From JBEKDJ01 sp050014415 (GTDB lineage: Bacteria > Desulfobacterota > BSN033 > UBA1163), in the NCBI GenBank assembly GCA_050014415.1, contig JBEKDJ010000075.1:1-17362 (forward strand): 17,362 nt of DNA, written 5' to 3'. Both the position numbers and the translations under genes were made by a program. How positions within the stretch are numbered: the stretch's first letter is position 1; each line of letters begins with the position of its first letter. Shown in pieces: positions 7,506 to 14,552 of the stretch. The notes below the pieces were generated by a model, which was not told the origin of the DNA, did not search any database, and saw only the letters and a program-made list of their open reading frames with translations.

Positions 7506-8693
7506 ATGAGACGTAAAATGACGAGTCTGATGAAGGCCATAGGTCTGATGGGTTTAGTCCTTTCACTCTTATTGTTTGCAGGAGGGAAACCTTCACAGGC
7601 AGCAGAACCCATTAAAATTGGGGTAGTCGTGAGCACCACTGGAATGTTTAATTGGCTTGGCAATCCAGAAATAAAGGCCATAACAGTCGTAGCGGACGAG
7701 GTCAACCGCCAAGGTGGGCTCTTCGGACGGCCAATTAAGCTTTTTGTTGAAGATGACCAGAGCAATGCAACCACCTCTACTATCGCGGCCACAAAACTCA
7801 TTCGTGATGAAAAGGTTTCTTGTATAATAGGCGCAAGCGGCGTAGATGGGGCTATGGCTATGATCCCCATTTGTGAGCGCGAAGGAGTTTCACAGTTGCC
7901 CTTGGTCCCCCTTACAATCCCTTTGAAGAAGTGGGTCTTTCTTACTTGCTTGGACGACTATTTTCTTTCTGACAAAATGGTTGCCTTCACTGTAAAGGAA
8001 TTGGGTGCACGAAAAATTGCTAACCTTCACGATGCGTCGATATATGGTTTGAAGGGAGCAAACGGCGTCAAGGACCACGCCGGTAAGCATGGAGCCACCA
8101 TTGTGATCGATGAACAATTTGAGCAGACGGACACTAACATGATTCCCCAATTGACTAAGACCAAAGCCGCTAAGCCTGATGCAATCGTACTTTTCACTGG
8201 CGCAACTTCGGCAGCGGTCATTGCTAAGAACATGCAACAGCTGGGAATGAAGATGCGAGTTGTTACCGGTGGTGGTGTTCCGAGCAAGGAATTCCCCCAA
8301 CTGGCGGGCAAGACAGTAGAAAATGGGCGTTGGGTGCCATTTGACCCCATGGATTTATACGCCGAGCAGCTTCCTCCCAACGACCCTTTCCGCAAGAACC
8401 TTTACGATCCTCTCTTTAAAGCCATTAAGGCGAAATATGGGGAAAATACTGAGTGGGACGGGTTTTTTAGAAACGGAAATGATCCCATACACATAGTGAT
8501 AGAAGCATTGAAGATTGCTAAGACAGATGATCGTGTCGCCTTACGAGATGCTCTGGAGAAGGTCAAGTATGATGGCTTCCTTGGCGATTTTGCATATTCT
8601 CCCAAAGATCATTTAGGAACAACAGGGGAGACTTTTGTACCCATCATTATCAAAGACGGTAAATATTGGCCTTATCCATATAAGAAGAAATAG
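7506..8693 (+). CDS. livK: Periplasmic substrate-binding protein of the ABC transporter (LivK1)
   Basis: A 395-residue periplasmic binding protein of the type 1 (Peripla_BP_6) fold. Residues 1 to about 29 form a signal peptide: a basic start, the hydrophobic core MGLVLSLLLFAGG, and a likely signal peptidase I site after PSQA. There is no lipobox cysteine. The mature part starts EPIKIGVVVSTTGMF, contains EVNRQGGLFGRPIKLFVEDDQSN, and ends KDGKYWPYPYKKK, all typical of this family. GAGGAGGAG at 7491-7499 precedes the ATG with good spacing. The signal peptide is nearly identical to that of the protein at 14553, but the C-terminal third is clearly divergent, which suggests duplication followed by specialisation for ligand. 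The ligand cannot be read from sequence; the neighbours suggest an amino-acid or betaine-like compound. Confidence 0.9.
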   Translation: MRRKMTSLMKAIGLMGLVLSLLLFAGGKPSQAAEPIKIGVVVSTTGMFNWLGNPEIKAITVVADEVNRQGGLFGRPIKLFVEDDQSNATTSTIAATKLIRDEKVSCIIGASGVDGAMAMIPICEREGVSQLPLVPLTIPLKKWVFLTCLDDYFLSDKMVAFTVKELGARKIANLHDASIYGLKGANGVKDHAGKHGATIVIDEQFEQTDTNMIPQLTKTKAAKPDAIVLFTGATSAAVIAKNMQQLGMKMRVVTGGGVPSKEFPQLAGKTVENGRWVPFDPMDLYAEQLPPNDPFRKNLYDPLFKAIKAKYGENTEWDGFFRNGNDPIHIVIEALKIAKTDDRVALRDALEKVKYDGFLGDFAYSPKDHLGTTGETFVPIIIKDGKYWPYPYKKK

Positions 8694-8699
8694 CATAAT

Positions 8700-9119
8700 C
8701 CATTTTGCAGCTGGGGTGTTGCGAGCAAGGATTTCGCCAGATTGGTTGGCAAGGTAGTAGGAGTGCGGCCTTGGGTCGTATTCGGTCTTAGAATTTTGTA
8801 TGCCGAGAAGCTTCCTACCGAAGATCCATGGCGTAAGAACCTTTACGAACCATTCAAGAAAGCCCAAATGGAGAAATTTGGCAAAGAGGTTCAAACGTTT
8901 GCTGCAAATGCACACGATGCCTTGCGTATCGTTGTTGAAGCGCTAAAGATCGCTGGAACAGATGACCGTGCTGCCTTAAGAGATGCTATTGAGAAGGTCA
9001 AATATAATGGCTTAGCCGGCGATTTTAGCGTTACTCCCAACGACCATATAGGAATGCCAGTAGAATCAGTAGTACCACAGATCATAAAGGACGGCGAATA
9101 CTGGCCATATAAGAACTAG
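8700..9119 (+). pseudogene. 3' remnant of a third substrate-binding protein gene
   Basis: From about 8706 the sequence codes for CSWGVASKDFARLVGKVVG and continues to EYWPYKN followed by TAG at 9117-9119. This aligns with the last third (about 140 residues) of the binding protein at 14553, including NLYEP, ANAHDA, EALKIAGTDDR and GDFSV. It is closer to that copy than to livK1. The N-terminal two thirds and the signal peptide are missing; the homology starts only a few codons after the livK1 stop and is in the same frame as livK1. A TTG at 8742 could start a 125-residue product, but without a signal peptide or the first lobe it could not work as a binding protein. The best explanation is a deletion between tandem paralogues that left this scar. 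Confidence 0.8.
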
Positions 9120-9227
9120 TCTGCTGCTGTACATGATGGTTGCAACTGGTCTCATTGCAAGAACTTTACTCAGCAATAAGCGTAAAGTATTCCCCATGAG
9201 CAGTGAAAGAGTTTTCAGGAGATAGAC

Positions 9228-10526
9228 ATGAGACTTCAACTTGATATACTGAATATCAGAGATGTTCAATTTGCAGACCGGACAACGATCATTGAGGGGA
9301 TCTTATATATCAACCGGCAAGAGCTTCAAGAATTCTTAAGAGAGGACAGAAGACTGAGTCATATTGAGATTGAGTTAGCTCATCCCGGCGAAAGATGTAG
9401 GATTGTACAAGTGACTGACGTTGTCGAACCACGAGCCAAAAAGAATGGAGGTGTAGATTTTGCTGGTGCCCTGGGGAAGCATGGAAGGGTCGGTCAAGGT
9501 AACACCTCTGTACTCCGCGGCACTGCGGTTGTCTTAAGTGAATACCGTAGACCGGGAGACCCCCCGATGGAGCCTTCAGCGCCACAACTGGGAGGGATCA
9601 TCGACATGTCGGGACCTGGAGCAGAGCTTGGAATCTACGGGAGAACTCATAATATTATTCTGGTGCCTTGTCCTGCAACCGGGGTCAGCCTGCATGATTA
9701 TCGGATCGCACTCAAGATAGCCGGGTTGAAAACGGCCGTTTATCTGGCCCAGGCGGGTAAGGATTTAAAGCCAGATGAAATAGAAGTATTTGACCTTCCT
9801 CCACTCTCAGAGATTGGAAAAGGATTGGGACATTTACCCAAGGTGGCCTACATCTTTCAATTTATTTCAGGTCAATTTGAAAGCATCCCTGGGTATCCCA
9901 TTCTATACGGCAGCGGTGCTGAGAGAATTGCTCCGACGATTCTGCATCCTAACGAAGTTTTAGATGGAGCGATTGTTACTCCGTATCGTTCGATGGGCAT
10001 GGAAGAGTTCAGCCTTCAAAACCATTCTATCATTAAGGAATTATACAGAAGACATGAGAAGGATCTGTATTTCATGGGTATGGTGATAACGGTCGCTCAT
10101 GACAAAGAACAAGAGAATGAAAGAGCAGCAACCATGGCCGCTCATCTGGTCAAATGGATTCTCGGGGCGGAGGGGGTCATCCTCACCAAGAGCGGAGGAG
10201 GGATTCCAGAGGTGGCCATGGCCTTGACCGCTCAGCGATGTGAAGAACTCGGAGTTAGGACTTCCCTCGCATTAGTCCATTATCCAACAGTGCTCAGTGG
10301 TGGCGACAGCACCGTCTTATTCAACGTCCCTGAGGTCGATGCGATCGTCAGCCTGGGAACTCCCCATGCTCTTATCACATTACCTCCTGTTGAAAGGTTT
10401 ATCGGAAAGCCAATGGACTTGCCGGAAGGACCTCTCGCGGGCGGAGAGATCAAAACAACCCTGCATACAGTTAGAGGAGTAATAAGTCAGATAGCGAATT
10501 CGGCGCTCATCGCAGTTCAATCGTAG
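9228..10526 (+). CDS. grdE: Glycine/sarcosine/betaine reductase component B proprotein, GrdE-like (lacks the usual pyruvoyl cysteine)
   Basis: A 432-residue protein that aligns over its whole length with GrdE/GrdG proproteins. Matching features are the MRLQLDILNIRDVQFADRT start, ELAHPGE, DVVEPR, GGIIDMSGPGAE near residues 122-133, LKTAVYLAQAGKDL, LHPNEVLDGAIV near 239-250, LYRRHEKDLYFMGMVIT, and the final ITLPPVERFIG. In studied GrdE proteins the chain is cleaved at a cysteine near residue 242, just after the DGAIV block, to create a pyruvoyl group that binds the amine substrate. Here that position reads TPYRSMGMEEF with no cysteine (alignment recalled from memory). The only nearby candidate, Cys148 in ILVPCPATG, lies elsewhere. 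AGGAG at 9217-9221 supports the start. Its partner is the selenoprotein at 10587. The symbol is family-level: glycine, sarcosine and betaine forms cannot be told apart here. Confidence 0.85.
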   Translation: MRLQLDILNIRDVQFADRTTIIEGILYINRQELQEFLREDRRLSHIEIELAHPGERCRIVQVTDVVEPRAKKNGGVDFAGALGKHGRVGQGNTSVLRGTAVVLSEYRRPGDPPMEPSAPQLGGIIDMSGPGAELGIYGRTHNIILVPCPATGVSLHDYRIALKIAGLKTAVYLAQAGKDLKPDEIEVFDLPPLSEIGKGLGHLPKVAYIFQFISGQFESIPGYPILYGSGAERIAPTILHPNEVLDGAIVTPYRSMGMEEFSLQNHSIIKELYRRHEKDLYFMGMVITVAHDKEQENERAATMAAHLVKWILGAEGVILTKSGGGIPEVAMALTAQRCEELGVRTSLALVHYPTVLSGGDSTVLFNVPEVDAIVSLGTPHALITLPPVERFIGKPMDLPEGPLAGGEIKTTLHTVRGVISQIANSALIAVQS

Positions 10527-10586
10527 GTTTTTTGGATTTTTCCACACAGTGGCTCGTAAAGGCATGCAAGATAGGAGGTTAGAAAA

Positions 10587-11885
10587 ATGGGAGGAGGAGC
10601 CTTAAGGATCGTCCAATACTTGAATCAGTTCTTTGGGGGGATAGGAGGGGAGGATAAGGCGCACGTGGGGCCTCAAGTAAAGTCCGGCCCGATTGGCCCC
10701 GGGAGGGCTGTCCAGGAGGCTTTAGGTGAACGAGGAAAAGTCATCGCCACGATCATTTGCGGAGACAACTATTTTGCGGAAAGAATTGAAGAGGCAACAG
10801 CCGAGGTGATCAATCTGCTTAGATCTTATCAACCGGATGCGGTGATAGCAGGGCCGGCATTTGATGCTGGCCGTTATGGGATCGCCTGCGGTGCTTTATG
10901 TAAGGGAGTTCAGGATCAACTGGGTGTTCCAGCAGTCACTGGAATGTTTAAGGAAAACCCCGGCGTTGATCTTTTCAGAAAGCATGTGTACATCATAGAA
11001 ACCGGGGATTCCGCAAGAAGAATGTCTGAGGCACTCTCCAAGATGGTCAATATCGTATTGAAGCTTGTGAGCAAAGCAAAAATAGGCAAACCGTCTGCGG
11101 AAGGTTATTTTCCTCGAGGGTACCTTGAAAACGAGATTTCGAATCGGCTGGGGGCTGAACGAGTCGTTTCTATGTTATTAGCCAAGCTTCATGGAGAGTC
11201 ATTTAGATCGGAGGTTTCTCTTCCAAAGTATGATCGAGTGGAATCAGCACCTGGCATAAAGGATCTTCGCTCAGCGACGATTGCCCTGGTCACAGATGGT
11301 GGTTTGGTACCTAAGGGGAATCCAGACAGAATTGAAGATAAGGCGGCCACACGTTTTGGTGCCTACAGCCTCAAAGGGAGGGATGTTCTTGACCCTAACG
11401 ACTATGAAGTCAATCATGTCGGTTACACTCCGGTATTTGTCCTTCAGGATCCTCATCGCCTGGTTCCAGTGGACGTCATGAGGGATTTGGAAAGAGAAGG
11501 CATTATTAAAAAACTCCATGAAAAGTTTTATTCCACGGCGGGGGCAGTGAATATTGTAGAGAATGTCAAGAAAATGGGGCAAGCAATAGCAAAAGAACTT
11601 AAAGATGAAAGGGTATCAGGTGTTATCCTTACATCGACTTGAGGAAGCAGTACGCGCTGCGGTGCAGTGCTTACAAAAGAGTTGGAAAGGGCTGGACTTC
11701 CTACTGCCCATGTTTGCGCTCTTACCCCCGTGGCCCTCATGGTCGGTTCTAACCGGATTGTACCCGCTGCCAGTGTCGTTCATCCGGTAGGAGATCCTCA
11801 TCGGGATCCAAAAGATGAAAAGGCATTCCGAAGAGGTATCGTAGAGGAGGCTCTTAAGGCTTTGCAGAATAGGGATGGCCTATAA
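10587..11885 (+). CDS. grdB: Glycine/sarcosine/betaine reductase component B selenoprotein, GrdB/GrdF/GrdH family (TGA at 11640 read as selenocysteine)
   Basis: A 432-residue selenoprotein. The frame is interrupted by TGA at 11640-11642 but continues in frame to TAA at 11883-11885, and both halves belong to one GrdB-type protein. The N-terminal part begins with the block RIVQYLNQFFGGIGGEDKA and contains ATIICGDNYF, AGPAFDAGRYG and ALVTDGGLVPKGNPD. After the TGA come RCGAVLTKELERAGLP and VGSNRIVPAASVVHPVGDP, the standard GrdB end. The join reads TSTUGSSTRCG with Sec352 and Cys358; the classical motif is UGTCTRC, so the first cysteine is a serine here. AGGAGG at 10573-10578 serves the ATG. With the GrdE-like protein it should bind and reductively activate the substrate, passing the carbon fragment to GrdA. 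The substrate-specific type is not decidable, so the symbol is family-level. Confidence 0.9.
11640..11674 (+). promoter_or_regulatory. Selenocysteine TGA and putative bacterial SECIS hairpin of the grdB-like gene
   Basis: Directly after the TGA, AAGCA at 11645-11649 pairs with TGCTT at 11668-11672. Above an internal loop, GCGC at 11654-11657 pairs with GTGC at 11662-11665, closing a TGCG loop that contains G. The apical loop lies about 18-21 nt after the T of TGA, the region where SelB-recognised bSECIS loops are found. The fold was worked out by eye; protein homology across the TGA is the stronger evidence. Confidence 0.6.
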
Positions 11886-11976
11886 TTATGTTAATGTGAG
11901 GTCAAGCCGGTAAGACGCCTTATTCCATATGCCTAAGTGATTAACCGTTGGGCCGCATGATCGAAAGGTGTAAACA

Positions 11977-13443
11977 ATGAGGGATTTTTCGAGAAAAGAA
12001 AATGTTAAGCCGGTCGTAAAGGGAGTGTCCTATTTTCTTGCCCATGTTCCTTCCATGGTACGCCATGGGTCCAAACCCTCTCGAGAAATTATGAAAGACC
12101 CTTCCATTTTAGCCCCCATCCTGGCCCATTTAGAGGATTTTAATCATGCGGTGGCATACCCTCCCAACCAAGTATTTATTGGCAATCTCGACCCTGAGGA
12201 ACTCCGACAGATCCCATCTCCTTGGTATCAACATCCTGTCCCGAAGGCTTCAAGAGAAGGTTCCTTTGGAGAAATCATGCCGGAGGAAGAGTTCTATGGC
12301 ATGCTCAAAATATGCGATGAATTCGGACTGATCATGCTGGAAGAAAGCTTTTTACGAGAGGTTGCCTTAACGTTGTCAGGTCATCCTTTGTTTCATTCGG
12401 ATGATCAAAAGAAGCTTGACAAAGGGAACTCTCTGGAGCAAATCAGGGAGACCATCAATGGGAGACATGCGTTACCGCTCTATATTCAGCGCGATCGGCT
12501 GATCGGTTGCATTCAGGCGGGACATGAGGAGGACACCGCACTCGCTCCTGAGATCCTATTAGAGAACTTGGCAAGCCGGGCTTCCGGCGCATTGGCGTTG
12601 CGACACTTAATTACAAAAACAGGAAGAGCCGAGGAGATCGACTATCTCCTCGGGTGTGGCGAGGAGGCCGTCGGGGACCGTTACAATCGAGGGGGAGGCA
12701 GCCTGTCGAAGGCAATCGGGGAGTTGTGCGGATGCGTGAGAGCGACAGGGTCTGATGTGAAAGCATTTTGTTGTGCTCCAGTTCATGCCATGGTGTTGGC
12801 TGCTGGCCTCATTGCCTCAAAAACCTTTAACAATGTGGTATTGGTAGGGGGAGGCTCGCTGCCAAAATTGGGGATGAAGTTTCATGGTCATCTGAGGCAT
12901 GATATGCCGATTTTGGAAGATGTTCTTGCCGGCATTGCGATTTGGGTCAGTCCGGATGATGGGAAAAGCCCAGTCCTTCGGTTGGATTCGGTAGGGAAAC
13001 ATGAGATCGGCTCTGGGTCTGCCCAACAGGCGATTCTCAATAAGCTTGTGGTGGAGCCCCTAGATCGTTTGGGCCTTAAGCTTACCCAGATAGATAAGTA
13101 TGCAACCGAAATGCATAATCCGGAAATCACGGAGCCACAGGGGAGTGGGAACGTACCCAGAACCAATTACCGCACCATCGGTAGCTTTGCCGTGATCCGT
13201 AAGGAGATTGAGCGGGAAGAGCTTGAGCAATTTGTTGAGGTTCACGGGATGCCTGGTTTTTCACCCACCCAAGGGCATATTGCCTCTGCTGTTCCCTTTC
13301 TCGGACATGCCCTGAAGAAAATCATGGCAGGAGAAATGAAATACGTCCTGTTTTTGGCTAAAGGGAGTCTGTTCCTTGGACGTATGACACAGCTTTCGGA
13401 TGGGCTTTCTTTTCTATTGGAGAAAAATGAAAGAGAGGGATAA
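11977..13443 (+). CDS. grdC: Glycine/sarcosine/betaine reductase component C beta subunit GrdC
   Basis: A 488-residue protein matching GrdC (about 510 residues) from end to end: VKGVSYFLAHVPSMVRHG, AYPPNQVFIGNLDPEEL, PWYQ, GEIMPEEEFYGMLKICDEF, LIGCIQAGHEEDTALAPEI, DYLLGCGEEAVGDRYNRGGG, GCVRATGSDVKAFCCAPVHA, HGMPGFSPTQGHIASAVPFLG and KGSLFLGRMTQLSDG. The fold is thiolase/FabH-like. With GrdD, GrdC forms component C, which takes the carboxymethyl group from GrdA, turns it into an acetyl thioester and releases acetyl phosphate for ATP synthesis. The alpha subunit GrdD, which normally follows directly and carries the acyl-accepting cysteine, is absent here. A weak ribosome site (AAAGGTG) precedes the ATG; the thioredoxin gene overlaps its 3' end. 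Confidence 0.92.
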   Translation: MRDFSRKENVKPVVKGVSYFLAHVPSMVRHGSKPSREIMKDPSILAPILAHLEDFNHAVAYPPNQVFIGNLDPEELRQIPSPWYQHPVPKASREGSFGEIMPEEEFYGMLKICDEFGLIMLEESFLREVALTLSGHPLFHSDDQKKLDKGNSLEQIRETINGRHALPLYIQRDRLIGCIQAGHEEDTALAPEILLENLASRASGALALRHLITKTGRAEEIDYLLGCGEEAVGDRYNRGGGSLSKAIGELCGCVRATGSDVKAFCCAPVHAMVLAAGLIASKTFNNVVLVGGGSLPKLGMKFHGHLRHDMPILEDVLAGIAIWVSPDDGKSPVLRLDSVGKHEIGSGSAQQAILNKLVVEPLDRLGLKLTQIDKYATEMHNPEITEPQGSGNVPRTNYRTIGSFAVIRKEIEREELEQFVEVHGMPGFSPTQGHIASAVPFLGHALKKIMAGEMKYVLFLAKGSLFLGRMTQLSDGLSFLLEKNEREG

Positions 13444-13768
13444 ATTGGTGATAGAGCTGAACCGCGACAATTACGAAAGTGAGATATCAAATTGTAAAGA
13501 GCCAATCCTTGTTGATTTTTGGGGGCCGCAGTGTAAGCCTTGCTTGGCCCTGATGCCTGCAGTGGAAAAAATCGAGAAGGAGTACGTTGGCAAGCTTAAG
13601 GTAGCCAAAGTCAACGCTGCGGGGAATCGTATGTTATGTGCTAGACTCCGAGTCATGGGCCTACCGACCTTCCTTTTCTATAAGGGCGGAATAGAGACGA
13701 AGCGCCTCACAGGGGAGAACATTGCGGAGAGCGAAATCATAGAGGCCATAAAGACAATCCTTACTTAA
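13427..13768 (+). CDS. trxA: Thioredoxin of the grd cluster (TrxA)
   Basis: A 113-residue thioredoxin. The active site reads FWGPQCKPCLALMP with Cys36 and Cys39; the tryptophan normally next to the first cysteine (WCGPC) is Gln here, and the CxPC-ALMP pattern is typical of thioredoxins encoded with glycine reductases. The cis-proline loop is MGLPTFLFYKGG. The start at 13427 has GGAG at 13419-13422 and overlaps the end of grdC by 17 nt, which suggests coupling. A GTG at 13448, preceded by GAGAGGGA, would give a 106-residue protein and is equally possible. It should reduce the oxidised selenide-sulfide of GrdA after each cycle. No thioredoxin reductase gene lies in the window. Confidence 0.9.
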   Translation: MKERDKLVIELNRDNYESEISNCKEPILVDFWGPQCKPCLALMPAVEKIEKEYVGKLKVAKVNAAGNRMLCARLRVMGLPTFLFYKGGIETKRLTGENIAESEIIEAIKTILT

Positions 13769-13811
13769 AGTCTGGGTTATTTCTGATTTGAAAGATAGGA
13801 GGAAATGGGAA

Positions 13812-14273
13812 ATGCAATTAAAGGGAAAGAAAGTTATCATCCTCGGCGAGCGGGATGGGATACAGGGACAGGCCATTGCGGCCTGTGTCGAGAGTGCCGG
13901 GGCGGAGCCACTGCTCGTTCAAACTCAGTGCTTTGTCTGAACAGCAGCCGGTGCCCTTGACCTGGAGGGTCAAGAAAGTATCAAGAGAGTGGTTGAGGAA
14001 CATGGTAAAGAGAACCTGGTTGTGATCATAGGAGCTCCCGATGCCGACAGCGCAGAGCTTTATGCCGAGACGGTGACTCATGGGGACCCCACATGGGCAG
14101 GACCCCTTGCCGGTGTTGCATTGGAGCTACCTGTTTTTCATATTATGGAACCCGAAATAACGGCGCAGATTAATCCAGCAGTTTACAAAGAACATCTCTC
14201 GATAATGGACATAGCGCTTGATGTGGAGAAGATCGCTCAAGGTCTTAACAGAGTGCGAGGCAAAAGTGGTTAA
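13812..14273 (+). CDS. grdA: Glycine/sarcosine/betaine reductase selenoprotein A, GrdA (TGA at 13938 read as selenocysteine)
   Basis: A 153-residue selenoprotein with TGA at 13938-13940 as codon 43. It reads KGKKVIILGERDGIQGQAIA, then QCFVUTAAGALDLEGQESI, then LVVIIGAPDADSAELYAETVTHGDPTWAGPLAGVALELPVFHIMEPE across the stop, matching GrdA throughout. The CxxU motif (Cys40, Sec43) is the diagnostic redox site; Sec forms the Se-carboxymethyl intermediate that is handed to component C. AGGAGG at 13797-13802 supports the ATG at 13812; an ATG at 13805 is out of frame. Without recoding, only 42 residues would be made and the second part would look like a separate 94-residue ORF. It follows trxA by 43 nt and is the shared acceptor for all component B types. 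Confidence 0.95.
13938..13975 (+). promoter_or_regulatory. Selenocysteine TGA and putative bacterial SECIS hairpin of grdA
   Basis: After the TGA, GCCCTT at 13953-13958 can pair with GGAGGGT at 13965-13970 (including G-U pairs) around a GACCTG loop. An alternative pairing joins GGT at 13950-13952 with ACC at 13960-13962. The loop falls about 21-26 nt after the TGA, as expected for SelB recognition. The fold was judged by eye. Confidence 0.55.
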
Positions 14274-14420
14274 ATTTCGCCAATGACTGATAAAGGCGAA
14301 GATTTAGAGTATTCATATAGGGAATCTCTTTTTTTTCATCACGCATGTCCTAATCATCACGGTGAGGAGGCCGGGCAACTTCTCTCTGGGTTTCTTAATG
14401 CTAAACGAAGGAGGAGAAAC

Positions 14421-14531
14421 ATGGCACGAGGTCATAAGGGCAAATTTCTATTCAAGAGATTGGAAAAATGTCGAAAGAGTCAAAAGGTGTTAATGCGGAG
14501 TCTTGAGGCACTTGGGTTCAAAACAAATTAG
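14421..14531 (+). CDS. Small basic protein or leader peptide upstream of livK2
   Basis: The ATG at 14421 follows an excellent ribosome site (AAGGAGGAG at 14409-14416) and encodes 36 residues, MARGHKGKFLFKRLEKCRKS and then QKVLMRSLEALGFKTN, rich in Lys and Arg. The same frame is open back to an ATG at 14283 (82 codons), but that start has no ribosome site. It ends 21 nt before the livK2 start. I recognise no family. Like the 29-codon ORF before livK1, it may serve to couple or boost translation of the binding protein, or it may be a true small protein. Confidence 0.4.
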   Translation: MARGHKGKFLFKRLEKCRKSQKVLMRSLEALGFKTN

Positions 14532-14552
14532 GTTCGAAAGGAGGAAATTACA

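Noticed and set aside
8691..9119. Read-through of the livK1 TAG (for example as pyrrolysine) into the in-frame remnant
   Set aside because: The downstream part duplicates the C-terminal third already present in LivK1, so the product would have a redundant partial lobe. A deletion scar explains the arrangement more simply.
11667..11885. Separate 72-codon gene after the grdB-like ORF
   Set aside because: It is the in-frame continuation of the selenoprotein after the Sec TGA.
13989..14273. Separate 94-codon gene, or grdA as a nonsense pseudogene
   Set aside because: The TGA sits exactly at the conserved Sec of the CFVU motif and both sides match GrdA.
14283..14420. N-terminal extension of the small ORF before livK2
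   Set aside because: No ribosome site at 14283; the strong site at 14409-14416 points to the ATG at 14421.
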